Source: JBGUVL01 sp045134375
Lineage (GTDB): Bacteria > Bacillota_I > Bacilli_A > Erysipelotrichales > Erysipelotrichaceae
Assembly (NCBI GenBank): GCA_045134375.1
Contig: JBGUVL010000010.1
Location: 1-20,813 of the forward strand
Length of the DNA: 20,813 nucleotides
Direction of reading: 5' to 3'
Shown: positions 5,866-13,644 of the stretch, piece after piece
Numbering within the stretch: the stretch's first letter is position 1
Layout: the number at the start of each line of letters is the position of its first letter
The notes under the pieces: model-generated
Told to the model about the DNA's origin: nothing
Database searches by the model: none
The model's input: the letters and a program-made list of their open reading frames with translations, nothing else
Program-made: the position numbers and the translations under genes

Positions 5866-6504
5866 ATGAAAACCATAGATGTTGAAAAAGCTCTTCATTT
5901 AGCAGGAGCACTTGATTTAAAAGAAGTCGTAATGAAAGATAACTTTCTTTATCGTCAAGAACAAGATGGGATTCGTTGTTTAGGTCCTTTTTATTTACGA
6001 GGACGTTACACCACGTTGGATGGTGAAAAGGATTTTCAGGATGTTTTTGAATTCGATGTTTTTGCGGCCAATGAAAAACTAGATGGAGAAGAATTTAAAA
6101 TTGCTTTCGATGATTATGATTATACACTTCAAGATGGCATTACACTAACGCTGCATTTTCAAGTGTATGGGATTTGTGATGAGCCAAAGGAAGAGATAGT
6201 AAAAGAAATCTATGAGCCATGTGAGCCAATGGAAGAAGAGAAAGCAAAAGAGGAAGAAGAGGAAACCATACCTACTTCATCGGAGTGTTCTACTGAGAAT
6301 GAAGTGGATTTTTCTATGATGGAGGAATTGTTTGATGAAAAAGATAATGTCATTACTAGCTATTCTTTTGTTGTGGTAAAAAACAATGATACGTATGAAA
6401 GTATCGCTAATCGTTACCATGTTGATGTCGAGGCGCTTCGAAGAGCCAATGAGGATAAAGTGATTCATGAAAAAAGTCTAGTTGTTCTTCCTTATGCGAA
6501 ATGA
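5866..6504 (+). CDS. LysM protein resembling SpoVID (spore coat morphogenesis)
   Basis: A 212-residue protein. The N-terminal beta-rich domain (about 35-104: GPFYLRGRYTTLDG, then FEFDVFAANE and FDDYDYTLQDGITLTLHFQVYGI) recalls the N-terminal domain of SpoVID. A very acidic linker (105-160, Glu runs) follows, then one C-terminal LysM domain (166-210, with DTYESIANRYHVDVEALRRAN). There is no signal peptide or membrane segment, which is odd for an extracellular peptidoglycan binder but fits SpoVID, which works in the mother cell at the forespore surface. It is much shorter than Bacillus SpoVID. A TTG at 5860 is in frame, but AGGAGG (5853-5858) 7 nt before ATG 5866 decides the start. A terminator follows. 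The LysM call is firm; the spore role is inference. Confidence 0.82.
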   Translation: MKTIDVEKALHLAGALDLKEVVMKDNFLYRQEQDGIRCLGPFYLRGRYTTLDGEKDFQDVFEFDVFAANEKLDGEEFKIAFDDYDYTLQDGITLTLHFQVYGICDEPKEEIVKEIYEPCEPMEEEKAKEEEEETIPTSSECSTENEVDFSMMEELFDEKDNVITSYSFVVVKNNDTYESIANRYHVDVEALRRANEDKVIHEKSLVVLPYAK

Positions 6505-6510
6505 TGGAAC

Positions 6511-6543
6511 AAAAAAGGAAAGGATTCGTTCCTTTCTTTTTTT
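6511..6543 (+). terminator. Terminator of the LysM protein gene
   Basis: AAAAAAGGAAAGGA pairs with TCCTTTCTTTTTTT around a TTCGT loop with one G-U pair. The 3' arm is itself the U tract. Confidence 0.85.
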
Positions 6544-6590
6544 AACGAACCAACCGTAAGTGCAGAGAATTGTTTTATCATGAAAACTAC

Positions 6591-6619
6591 TTCTTTTTAA
6601 AGCGATGATGATGTACAAT
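6591..6619 (+). promoter_or_regulatory. Probable promoter of the DUF7309/DUF6930-type gene
   Basis: Extended -10 TG-TACAAT (hexamer 6614-6619) with a weak -35, TTCTTT (6591-6596). The hexamers as placed are 17 bp apart. A GTGAGGG ribosome site follows before ATG 6642. Confidence 0.45.
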
Positions 6620-6641
6620 AAAAGTATTGTGAGGGATTGTT

Positions 6642-7646
6642 ATGAAAGAAAAAAATGCTGATTTCGCAAGTTGGCGCATCCTTTGCGCGTTAGCAGAAAA
6701 AATAAAAGCAATGGAACCATGGAAACAGTTTGAAGATATGGAACTTTTCGTTCTCCATTTTGCGCAGCAAAAGCCAGTTTATTGCAGCATTATGGGATTT
6801 CATCAAATGTGTTATGGGATTAGCTTTTATGAAGGAGAGGAAGGCTTCAAAGATATCTCAACGGTTGCATTTGAAATCGATGATCAACGGTTTGAAAACT
6901 ATGTAACGATGGAATCCGCATTTTATTCTCTTTATTTTGATGATCAAGAAAATGTTTCTTATGAGCAACAGCAGATTTACGATAAACTAGGGATAGATCC
7001 AAAGCAGTATTTTCATTTTACGGTAAAAGAAAAAGGATGTTTTCCTGATGATCCTGATGAAAAAGAAGTGAATCGTTATATTTTGTATTTAGCTGGTCTG
7101 ATAGAAGCGATTGAATATTTTCTAAAAGAGGAAGTTTTGATTGATTTCAAACGAGATATGTTTGTTTATGATGTTGAGTCAAAAAAAGGAAGTCGGACTC
7201 CTTTTGTGTTACAGCCAAAAGAATACGAAGCGATTATTCCAGTGGATGAGAAATATTTGGATGCCCTATCGAATCTAGAGTGTTGTGAAGAACATTGGGA
7301 GATGGAATATAATTATATCAATCAAGGAGTTGAGCGTGAGGATGGTAGAGTTGCTAATCTACGCGTGGTAATGGCTGCCTGTCGGGAAGATGGGAAAATG
7401 CTGTGTTGTGTTCCATTAGAGAGCGATGCAGATGAAAATGAAGCTGTATTAGATGCTTTGTTTCAAATGATTGAACAAAATGGACGACCAAAAAGTATTG
7501 CTCTTTCGAATGCAAGAATGTATCCAATGATTGGCCCGGTCTGTGATTTCTTAGGAATCGAGATCGAGGAAAGTGATGAATTATATATTATTGATGATTT
7601 TTTGGAAGGCTTTTTTCAATATGCGAATCAAACCATGACTTCTTAA
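6642..7646 (+). CDS. DUF7309/DUF6930-type protein of unknown function
   Basis: A 334-residue soluble, acidic protein. The N-terminal half (about 8-165) has the pattern of DUF7309: WRILCALAEKIKAMEPW at the start, then YCSIMGFHQMCYGISFYEGEEGF (abbreviated: a C-S-I-M-G core and a G-I-x-F-Y-x-G-x-E-G-F stretch). The C-terminal half (about 195-325) resembles DUF6930 (ALSNARMYPMIGPVCDFLGI). Both domain names come from memory of the pattern, not from a search. No catalytic motif, signal peptide or membrane helix is evident. It has a good ribosome site (GTGAGGG) and appears to be transcribed alone, with a terminator before it and another overlapping its stop. No function can be proposed from context. 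Confidence 0.82.
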   Translation: MKEKNADFASWRILCALAEKIKAMEPWKQFEDMELFVLHFAQQKPVYCSIMGFHQMCYGISFYEGEEGFKDISTVAFEIDDQRFENYVTMESAFYSLYFDDQENVSYEQQQIYDKLGIDPKQYFHFTVKEKGCFPDDPDEKEVNRYILYLAGLIEAIEYFLKEEVLIDFKRDMFVYDVESKKGSRTPFVLQPKEYEAIIPVDEKYLDALSNLECCEEHWEMEYNYINQGVEREDGRVANLRVVMAACREDGKMLCCVPLESDADENEAVLDALFQMIEQNGRPKSIALSNARMYPMIGPVCDFLGIEIEESDELYIIDDFLEGFFQYANQTMTS

Positions 7647-7658
7647 GTTGTGGTTTTT
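7631..7658 (+). terminator. Terminator overlapping the stop of the DUF7309/DUF6930-type gene
   Basis: AACCATGACTT pairs with AAGTTGTGGTT around a 3-nt loop, with two G-U pairs, followed by TTT. The stem and loop include the last codons and the stop. Confidence 0.65.
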
Positions 7659-7720
7659 CATTGGTTCAGAGAGATATTATCATGAAATAGTGTTGAATTG
7701 GGGAACAAGGGGGATTATTT

Positions 7721-9070
7721 GTGCGTAACAATTATGAGATGGATATGTGCCATGGCGCATTATTTAAAAAATTGATTTATTTTGCGATTCCATTGATTCT
7801 ATCCAGTGTTTTGCAGTTATTGTTTAATGCGGCAGATATCATTGTTGTAGGAAGGTTTAGTGGTGCTCATGCATTGGCTGCGGTAGGTTCGACGAGTTCT
7901 TTGATCAATTTATTGGTTAATTTATTTATGGGAATTTCGATTGGGGCGAATGTATTATTGGGTCGATACTATGGGGCAGGACAGTATGACGATGCTTCAA
8001 AAACCGTACATACGGCAATGATTACCGCTATGGTTGGTGGGACCTTATTAATCGCAGTAGGAATTTTTTTTGCGGCTCCTCTTTTGGAAATGATGGGGAC
8101 ACCATCGGATGTCATTGCTCTTTCCACACTTTATATGCGAATCTATTTTCTTGGAATGCCTGCTTTTGCCATCTATAATTTTGGTGCTGCTTTGTTGCGT
8201 GCTTTAGGGGACACCAAACGTCCTTTGTATTTTTTAAGCTTTAGTGGTGCCATCAATGTGCTATTTAATCTTTTCTTCGTCATTGTATTACATATGGGAG
8301 TCGCTGGAGTTGCGTTTGCGACGATTCTTTCGGAAATGATTTCTGCCGGGTTGATTTTGTGGTGTTTGCATGGAAGTGAAGGTGTTTTGCAAGTGCGATT
8401 AAGAGAACTGCATTTTGATCGTGATAAATTTATTGAAATGCTAAGAATCGGCTTACCAGCAGGGTTGCAAGGTGTTGTATTTAATATATCGAATGTATTG
8501 ATCCAATCCTCAGTGAATTCATTTGGTTCGCTTGTCATGGCAGGGAATACTGCCGCCAATAATATCGAAGGCTTCGTTTATGTATCGATGAATGCGATTC
8601 ATCAGACGGCATTGAGTTTTACTTCTCAAAATTATGGAGCAAAACAGTATCATCGAATTGATCGGATCTTGCTTGAGTGTTTGGCTATTGTCACAGTTGT
8701 TGGATTAGTTTTTGGAGGAGGAGCTTATCTTTTTGGATCCATTTTATTAAGTGTTTATTCGACGGATCCGATCGTTATTCAGTATGGATTAAATCGTCTT
8801 TCTATCATTTGCACGACCTATTTTCTGTGCGGTATCATGGATGTTTGCGTGGGCTCTTTGCGTGGATTAGGGTATGCGATTATGCCAATGATCGTTTCTT
8901 TAAGTGGCGCTTGTTTATTGCGTGTTATTTGGATCTTTACGATATTTCAAATGTTTCACACTCAATTTTCTCTTTATATTTCTTATCCGATTACATGGAT
9001 CGTCACTGCTATGACTCATATTATCTGCTATCTTGTAGTCAGAAAAAAATGGCAAAATGGGATGGCTTAG
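7721..9070 (+). CDS. MATE family efflux transporter (DinF/NorM-like)
   Basis: A 449-residue integral membrane protein with about 12 hydrophobic segments and the two-fold repeat of the MATE family. These export drugs, toxins or metabolites in exchange for Na+ or H+. Family-like features include the first helix with FAIPLILSSVLQLLFNAADIIVVGRF (stated here in part: IPLILSS and DIIVVGRFSG), IGANVLLGRYYGAG (about 75-87), LRALGDTKRPL (about 164-174) and the matching second-half ALSFTSQNYGAKQ. The start is GTG, chosen because AAGGGGG lies 7 nt upstream and the first helix is then complete. The next gene, a radical SAM protein, begins 15 nt after the stop, so they form an operon. Substrate is unknown. 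Confidence 0.95.
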   Translation: MRNNYEMDMCHGALFKKLIYFAIPLILSSVLQLLFNAADIIVVGRFSGAHALAAVGSTSSLINLLVNLFMGISIGANVLLGRYYGAGQYDDASKTVHTAMITAMVGGTLLIAVGIFFAAPLLEMMGTPSDVIALSTLYMRIYFLGMPAFAIYNFGAALLRALGDTKRPLYFLSFSGAINVLFNLFFVIVLHMGVAGVAFATILSEMISAGLILWCLHGSEGVLQVRLRELHFDRDKFIEMLRIGLPAGLQGVVFNISNVLIQSSVNSFGSLVMAGNTAANNIEGFVYVSMNAIHQTALSFTSQNYGAKQYHRIDRILLECLAIVTVVGLVFGGGAYLFGSILLSVYSTDPIVIQYGLNRLSIICTTYFLCGIMDVCVGSLRGLGYAIMPMIVSLSGACLLRVIWIFTIFQMFHTQFSLYISYPITWIVTAMTHIICYLVVRKKWQNGMA

Positions 9071-9085
9071 GGAAAGGAAAATCAT

Positions 9086-9922
9086 ATGAAATTTAGAAAA
9101 GTATATGTGGAAATTACCAATCGCTGTAATTTGTCTTGTCACTTTTGTGCAAAAGATTGCCGTCCAAAAAAAGAAATGAGTGTAATGGAATTTCAGCATG
9201 TGATTCAAGAAATCAGACCCTATACGAACTATTTATATTTGCATGTGAAAGGAGAACCATTGCTTCATTCACAATTCTCCACGATATTACAAATTTGCGA
9301 TGATTATCAGATGAAGGTAAACATTACCACCAATGCAACCTTGTTATTGCAGCAGGTGGAAGTGATAAAACGGCATGAGTGTGTGAAGAAATTGAATCTT
9401 TCTTTGCATTGTGAACAAAAAGATTCGCAATATTTTAACCATGTGAAAATGGCGGTCGATCAATTACAAGGCAAGACAATTATTTATCGTTTATGGACTT
9501 GCAATGAAACCCAAATGGATGCGAATTCCCAGGCTATTCTCGCTTTTTTAAGCAAAGCGTATCAACTGGATGAAACGAGTATTCCTGCGCTGTATCATCA
9601 AAATCATGTGAAAATCAAGGAGCAGGTTTATGTGGATAAAGACCATGAATTTATTTGGCCATCATTAACGAATGAAATTCTAAACACCAATGGTTATTGC
9701 TACGCATTAAAGACACACATTGCCATTCTTTCGGATTTAACGGTGGTTCCGTGTTGCTTGGATGGTGGTGGTATTTTAGCCTTAGGAAATTTAAAAGAAG
9801 AAAGTCTATCTTCCATTTTACAAAAAGAGCGAGTGAAGAAAATACGAAAATCGTTTCAAGATCGTAAACCACAAGAAGCGCTTTGTCAAAGGTGTGGCTT
9901 TATGAGTCGGTTAAAAAAATAA
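9086..9922 (+). CDS. Radical SAM/SPASM-type protein
   Basis: A 278-residue iron-sulfur enzyme. The [4Fe-4S]/SAM motif C-x3-C-x2-C is Cys14, Cys18, Cys21 (NRCNLSCHFC). KGEPL (55-59) stands for the GGEP SAM-binding motif. Further cysteines near the C-terminus (205, 223, 224, 267, 270) are arranged like a SPASM-type auxiliary cluster domain (YCYALK, VVPCCLDG, LCQRCGF). Such proteins modify peptides, sugars or cofactors. It follows the MATE gene with a GGGAAAGG ribosome site overlapping the MATE 3' end and is closed by a strong terminator. No precursor-peptide gene is visible between or beside them. The pairing might mean synthesis and export of one product, but that is speculative. Confidence 0.88.
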   Translation: MKFRKVYVEITNRCNLSCHFCAKDCRPKKEMSVMEFQHVIQEIRPYTNYLYLHVKGEPLLHSQFSTILQICDDYQMKVNITTNATLLLQQVEVIKRHECVKKLNLSLHCEQKDSQYFNHVKMAVDQLQGKTIIYRLWTCNETQMDANSQAILAFLSKAYQLDETSIPALYHQNHVKIKEQVYVDKDHEFIWPSLTNEILNTNGYCYALKTHIAILSDLTVVPCCLDGGGILALGNLKEESLSSILQKERVKKIRKSFQDRKPQEALCQRCGFMSRLKK

Positions 9923-9951
9923 GTTGGTTTTCCATTTTATCAATATTTTAA

Positions 9952-9996
9952 AAAAATATGCAGCATAATAGACATTCTATTATGCTGCGTGTTTTA
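9952..9996. terminator. Bidirectional terminator between convergent genes
   Basis: A perfect 13-bp stem, 9960-9972 with 9976-9988 (core CAGCATAATAGA), and a 3-nt loop. It is followed by GTGTTTT on the plus strand and by ATATTTTTTT on the minus strand. It lies between the radical SAM gene and the phosphotransferase gene. Confidence 0.88.
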
Positions 9997-10818
9997 ATGA
10001 TTTGCTGTTAATTTTTTTAGTGCCTCGTATTTGTCTTTTGCGATCGTTAAATAGATTTCTTCTTTTCTAGCTTCCCACATCATCATCGCCCAATTACACC
10101 ATAGGACATCTTGAAAAATTTCCCATAGAAACAGTTGTTCTTTGATCGTATCATTCATTTCTTCAAAATAGGCATCATAGAATTGCTTTCTTAAAGACTC
10201 CTCAAAGATCTGGTTTTCTCCTAAGAAAGAAATCACATCAAAAAGAGGATCGTTGGCAGCCGCATATTCATAGTCGATCAAATAATCTCTTTTCTCTCCC
10301 AATAGGATATTACCACTCACCCAGTCATTATGGGATAGTACCTTTGGATTATGAAATTCCGCCACTTTTTTTATATCGTTTTCATATTCACTTAAATCAT
10401 AAATGGGATGATGAACGTGAGAACGATAGTTTTCTAGCTCATGGAAAGCATCAAAAGAAAAGGAAGGAGCAGGTAAGGAATGCAGTTGTTTCATTAATTT
10501 TGCGCAGCGGACGATTTTATCTGGTGCATCGCATTCTTGGAATTCGCATAAGCCATCAATATATTCACTGATTTTAATACCACTTTTTGCATCAAAGTAA
10601 AATAATGGGACACTAAGGGCAGATACCATTTGTTCCACTTGTTGTTCTTGATAGCGATTGATGATATGCTCACACTCTTTTCTAGGAACCCTTACGATGT
10701 AGTCCTTTTGGTCAGTATGCAATCGATAATTATGATTGGTCAACCCTTTTTCCATCTTTTCCAAAGTATAAGGGGTATCTTTCCATAAAGAATCGAGTAA
10801 TGTTTTTATTTCTTTCAT
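9994..10818 (-). CDS. Choline/ethanolamine kinase-like phosphotransferase (LicA-like)
   Basis: A 274-residue member of the aminoglycoside phosphotransferase/choline kinase superfamily. Visible motifs are GLTNHNYR (25-32, nucleotide loop), the catalytic Brenner motif HNDWVSGN (163-170) and the metal-binding Asp182 in LIDYEYAAANDPLFDV. The last follows the LicA/choline kinase pattern more closely than antibiotic kinases. Likely activity is phosphorylation of choline or a related small alcohol; an aminosugar or thiamine-type substrate is possible. No lic cluster (choline transporter, cytidylyltransferase, transferase) is in the window. ATG 10818 was chosen over the in-frame ATG 10839 because GGTGAGG lies just before it and 10839 falls within the promoter. 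The leader would be only about 10 nt. Confidence 0.87.
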   Translation of the reverse strand: MKEIKTLLDSLWKDTPYTLEKMEKGLTNHNYRLHTDQKDYIVRVPRKECEHIINRYQEQQVEQMVSALSVPLFYFDAKSGIKISEYIDGLCEFQECDAPDKIVRCAKLMKQLHSLPAPSFSFDAFHELENYRSHVHHPIYDLSEYENDIKKVAEFHNPKVLSHNDWVSGNILLGEKRDYLIDYEYAAANDPLFDVISFLGENQIFEESLRKQFYDAYFEEMNDTIKEQLFLWEIFQDVLWCNWAMMMWEARKEEIYLTIAKDKYEALKKLTANH

Positions 10819-10885
10819 AATCCTCACCTTTACTATCATAGCATAATTTTGTTAAATTTGTTAGAATAGTAACGGTGAGGATTAT
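10817..10885. repeat. Near-perfect 20-nt inverted repeat formed by the two divergent leaders
   Basis: 10817-10836 and the reverse complement of 10866-10885 agree at 19 of 20 positions. Read outward each arm is ATAGTAA(A/C)GGTGAGGATTAT. Each arm includes the ribosome site GGTGAGG and ends at or near the start codon (ATG 10818; GTG 10888). The centre of symmetry is about 10851. Confidence 0.85.
10835..10867. promoter_or_regulatory. Back-to-back extended -10 promoters
   Basis: Plus strand: TGT-TAGAAT (-10 at 10862-10867), start near 10874. Minus strand: TGC-TATGAT (-10 at 10835-10840), start near 10828. Both are extended -10 elements with poor -35 boxes. They are only 21 bp apart between hexamers and drive the divergent radical SAM operon and the phosphotransferase gene. 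Confidence 0.5.
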
Positions 10886-10887
10886 TT

Positions 10888-12549
10888 GTGAAAATTGTAT
10901 TAACAACATTGAATGCAAAATATATACATAAAAATTTAGCATTACGCTGGCTTTATGTTGCAAGAAACAAAGCGATGGATGTGAGTATCAAAGAATATAC
11001 GATCAAGGAAAGTGTTCATCGAATAGTGGATGAATTATTGGCGATGAATGCTGACTTGCTTGCTTTTAGTGTCTATATTTGGAATATCGAACAAACAAAA
11101 GAAATCGTTAGAAAGTTAAGATCCCATTCCCGAACAGTAAAAATTGTGATGGGTGGACCAGAAGTTAGTTATGAGAGTTTTTCTTTGTTGGAAGAAGGGG
11201 TTGATGCATTGCTTCTAGGGGAAGGGGAACAAAGCTTCTGGCAATATGTTTCTATGATAGAAAAGCAGCAGGATTATGAGATTGCAGGTGTGTATACCAA
11301 AACACATCCTAACACTAGCGTAGTAAAGGTCGACCTTTCCTATAATGAAAGTTTAGAGAGTCCTTATTTTCTGCCGTTGGATGAAAAAGAAATGAAACAG
11401 CGTTATTTCTATTTGGAAACGAGCCGAGGATGTCCCTATGGTTGTGAATATTGTTTAAGTTCTTTGGATCGTAAGGTGCGAATGTTTTCGGAAGGTTACG
11501 TCATGGGCATTTTAAAGCAACTTGCTGCTTCTGAGGTAAAGGTAGTGAAAGTTTTGGATCGTACTTTTAATGTCATGCCAAAACGAGCACTTCGCATTGT
11601 ACGCTACATTAATGAACATTGCTGCAATCAGGTGTTTGAATTTGAAATTGTTGCTGAAACATTGAGTGAGGAGTTGCTCTGCTTTATTGAGAAAGAAGCG
11701 GATAAAAAACGGTTCCGCTTTGAGATTGGAGTACAATCTTTTTTTGATAAGACACTGCACTCAGTAGGAAGATATCAAAATAATGATCGTTTGATGGAAG
11801 TGATTCAAAGAATGCAAAAAGCAGGAGCTGTTCTGCATACGGATTTGATTGCAGGATTACCGTATGAGAACCGACAACAATTTCAGCAGTCCTTTAATAC
11901 CTTGTTCGCTTTGAAATCACATGAGCTACAATTGGGAATTTTAAAATTGTTGAAAGGAACGAGATTGAAACAACAGAAAGAACAGTATGGAATGCAAATG
12001 AATCAACAGGCTCCTTACGATGTGATAGAAACCCAATGGATGAGTCAAGAGGATATGAAATTAATAACGCAATGTGCTCATGCAGTGGAGAAGTATTATA
12101 ATAGTGGAAGATTCCGTTATTCCATTGAAACGATTCTTTCCTTAGGATTGTATGGTGATGCGTTCTCCCTTTTTATGGAATTAGGGAAACGAATGCAGAC
12201 GCTTTCCCATCCTTATCAACTCCACGAGCTCTTTCGCTTATTGATTGATGTTGTTGATCAAGACCGTTCCCTGGTGGAAGCGATTGTTAAATACGATTAC
12301 TATCGTTTATCAAAACAGAAACCAAAATCTATTTTTGACACGAAAGTAGACGCAAAAAAGAAGCAAAAAATCAATGCTTTTATCATTGAGAAAAAATTAT
12401 TATCAGAAGATGTTTTGTATCACTATACGCATCTAGATACCATTTACTATCAGGGAGAGGTAGGTGTGCAATTGATCGTATACGCAAGAAATCAAACTTA
12501 TCCGAAACGGTATTTAATAAAAGAGAACAGCTGGGAGGAAATCAAATGA
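10888..12549 (+). CDS. B12-binding radical SAM protein, DUF4080 family
   Basis: A 553-residue enzyme. Residues 1-130 form a cobalamin-binding-like domain (MKIVLTTLNAKYIHKNLALR start; VYIWNIEQT; IVMGGPEVSY at 86-95). The radical SAM core has the C-x3-C-x2-C motif at Cys182, Cys186, Cys189 (SRGCPYGCEYC). The C-terminal part (about 375-553) matches the DUF4080 extension. The family is widespread in anaerobic Bacillota and its substrate is not established. The start is GTG, 7 nt after the GGTGAGG ribosome site; no ATG fits. It heads a tight operon: its stop overlaps the rdgB start (ATGA). It shares an inverted leader repeat with the divergent phosphotransferase gene. Whether cobalamin is really bound cannot be told because no DxHxxG motif is obvious. 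Confidence 0.92.
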   Translation: MKIVLTTLNAKYIHKNLALRWLYVARNKAMDVSIKEYTIKESVHRIVDELLAMNADLLAFSVYIWNIEQTKEIVRKLRSHSRTVKIVMGGPEVSYESFSLLEEGVDALLLGEGEQSFWQYVSMIEKQQDYEIAGVYTKTHPNTSVVKVDLSYNESLESPYFLPLDEKEMKQRYFYLETSRGCPYGCEYCLSSLDRKVRMFSEGYVMGILKQLAASEVKVVKVLDRTFNVMPKRALRIVRYINEHCCNQVFEFEIVAETLSEELLCFIEKEADKKRFRFEIGVQSFFDKTLHSVGRYQNNDRLMEVIQRMQKAGAVLHTDLIAGLPYENRQQFQQSFNTLFALKSHELQLGILKLLKGTRLKQQKEQYGMQMNQQAPYDVIETQWMSQEDMKLITQCAHAVEKYYNSGRFRYSIETILSLGLYGDAFSLFMELGKRMQTLSHPYQLHELFRLLIDVVDQDRSLVEAIVKYDYYRLSKQKPKSIFDTKVDAKKKQKINAFIIEKKLLSEDVLYHYTHLDTIYYQGEVGVQLIVYARNQTYPKRYLIKENSWEEIK

Positions 12550-13124
12550 AACAAATGATGATTGCGACAAGTAATCGCAATAAAGTAAATGAATTTAAAG
12601 AGATGCTAGAACCATTGGGATATGAGGTAAAAAGTTTACTCGATCTAGCAGAGAAAATAGAAATTGTAGAAGATGGAACAACGTTTGAAGAAAATGCTTA
12701 TATCAAAGCAAAAACAATTTTTGATACCCTACATATGGAAGTTATCAGTGATGATTCTGGATTGTGTATCAATCATTTGAATGGCGCGCCAGGTGTCTAT
12801 AGTGCTCGCTATTTAGGGGAAGATACCTCTTATGATTATAAAAACCAATATATTTTAGAAGAATTAAAAGATGCACTAGATCGTGGTGCACAATACGTTT
12901 GTAGTATTTGTCATTTTCAAATGGATGGTACCTACCATATCTACACTGGGGTATGCGAAGGCGAGATTGCGCTGCAAGCAAAAGGAAATAAAGGTTTTGG
13001 TTATGATCCTATCTTCTATTATCCCCCTTACCATACCACATTAGCCAACGTGAGTGAAGAAGAAAAAAATGCGATTTCCCATCGTGGAAAAGCGATTGCA
13101 TTACTTTTGAAAGGAATGAAGTAA
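12546..13124 (+). CDS. rdgB: XTP/dITP pyrophosphatase (Ham1/RdgB)
   Basis: Hydrolyses non-canonical purine triphosphates (XTP, dITP, ITP) to monophosphates, keeping deaminated purines out of nucleic acids. The 192-residue protein shows family signatures: TSNRNKVNEF (8-17) at the nucleotide loop, TTFEENAYIKA (45-55), SDDSGL (68-73) with the catalytic Asp, APGVYSARY (81-89), and near the end KGFGYDPIF and SHRGKA. Length is typical (190-200). The ATG overlaps the stop of the radical SAM gene, with GGGAGGAAA upstream. trmL follows one base after the stop, so the genes are translationally coupled. Confidence 0.96.
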   Translation: MKQMMIATSNRNKVNEFKEMLEPLGYEVKSLLDLAEKIEIVEDGTTFEENAYIKAKTIFDTLHMEVISDDSGLCINHLNGAPGVYSARYLGEDTSYDYKNQYILEELKDALDRGAQYVCSICHFQMDGTYHIYTGVCEGEIALQAKGNKGFGYDPIFYYPPYHTTLANVSEEEKNAISHRGKAIALLLKGMK

Positions 13125-13125
13125 A

Positions 13126-13644
13126 ATGATTCATGTCGTATTATATGAACCAGAAATCCCACAGAATACGGGGAATATCATGCGCACTTGTATGGCAAGT
13201 GGCAGTGTTCTTCATTTAATTGAACCTTTGGGATTTCAACTGGATGAAAAACATTTGCGTAGATCAGGAATGGATTATCGTAATGAATTGGAATACCATA
13301 CTTATCCGAATTGGGAAGCATTTGTACAAGCTCATCCAAGCGAAAATTACTACTTTGTAACGCGCTATGGCAAGGTTCCACCGGAGGCACATGATTATCA
13401 AGAATGCGAAGGGGATATCTATTTGATTTTTGGAAAAGAGAGCACGGGGATCCCAAAAGAATTATTGGCTCATCATAGTGATCATTGCATGCGTATTCCT
13501 ATGGTAGCAAAGGCTCGTAGTTTAAATCTCAGTAATTGTGTCGCTATCGTTGTTTATGAGGTGCTAAAACAATTAGACTATCCTGGATTATCGAAACATG
13601 AATGCATCAAAGGAGAAGATTTCTTAGATCAATGGAAAGATTAG
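13126..13644 (+). CDS. trmL: tRNA (cytidine/uridine-34 2'-O)-methyltransferase TrmL
   Basis: A SPOUT-fold methyltransferase that 2'-O-methylates the wobble base 34 of certain leucine tRNAs. In 172 residues it has all three SPOUT motifs: PEIPQNTGNIMRTC (9-22), IFGKESTGIP (101-110) and IPM...RSLNLSNCVAIVVYEVLKQ (124-149), the last forming the trefoil-knot SAM site. It is slightly longer than the usual 155-160 residues. GAAAGGAATG upstream serves as ribosome site. Its 3' end overlaps the next gene by 13 nt. Confidence 0.95.
   Translation: MIHVVLYEPEIPQNTGNIMRTCMASGSVLHLIEPLGFQLDEKHLRRSGMDYRNELEYHTYPNWEAFVQAHPSENYYFVTRYGKVPPEAHDYQECEGDIYLIFGKESTGIPKELLAHHSDHCMRIPMVAKARSLNLSNCVAIVVYEVLKQLDYPGLSKHECIKGEDFLDQWKD

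Noticed and set aside
8677..9096. 139-codon plus-strand frame overlapping the end of the MATE gene
   Set aside because: An alternate frame of the MATE coding region, with no ribosome site and an unnatural composition (many Cys, Trp, Tyr, His).
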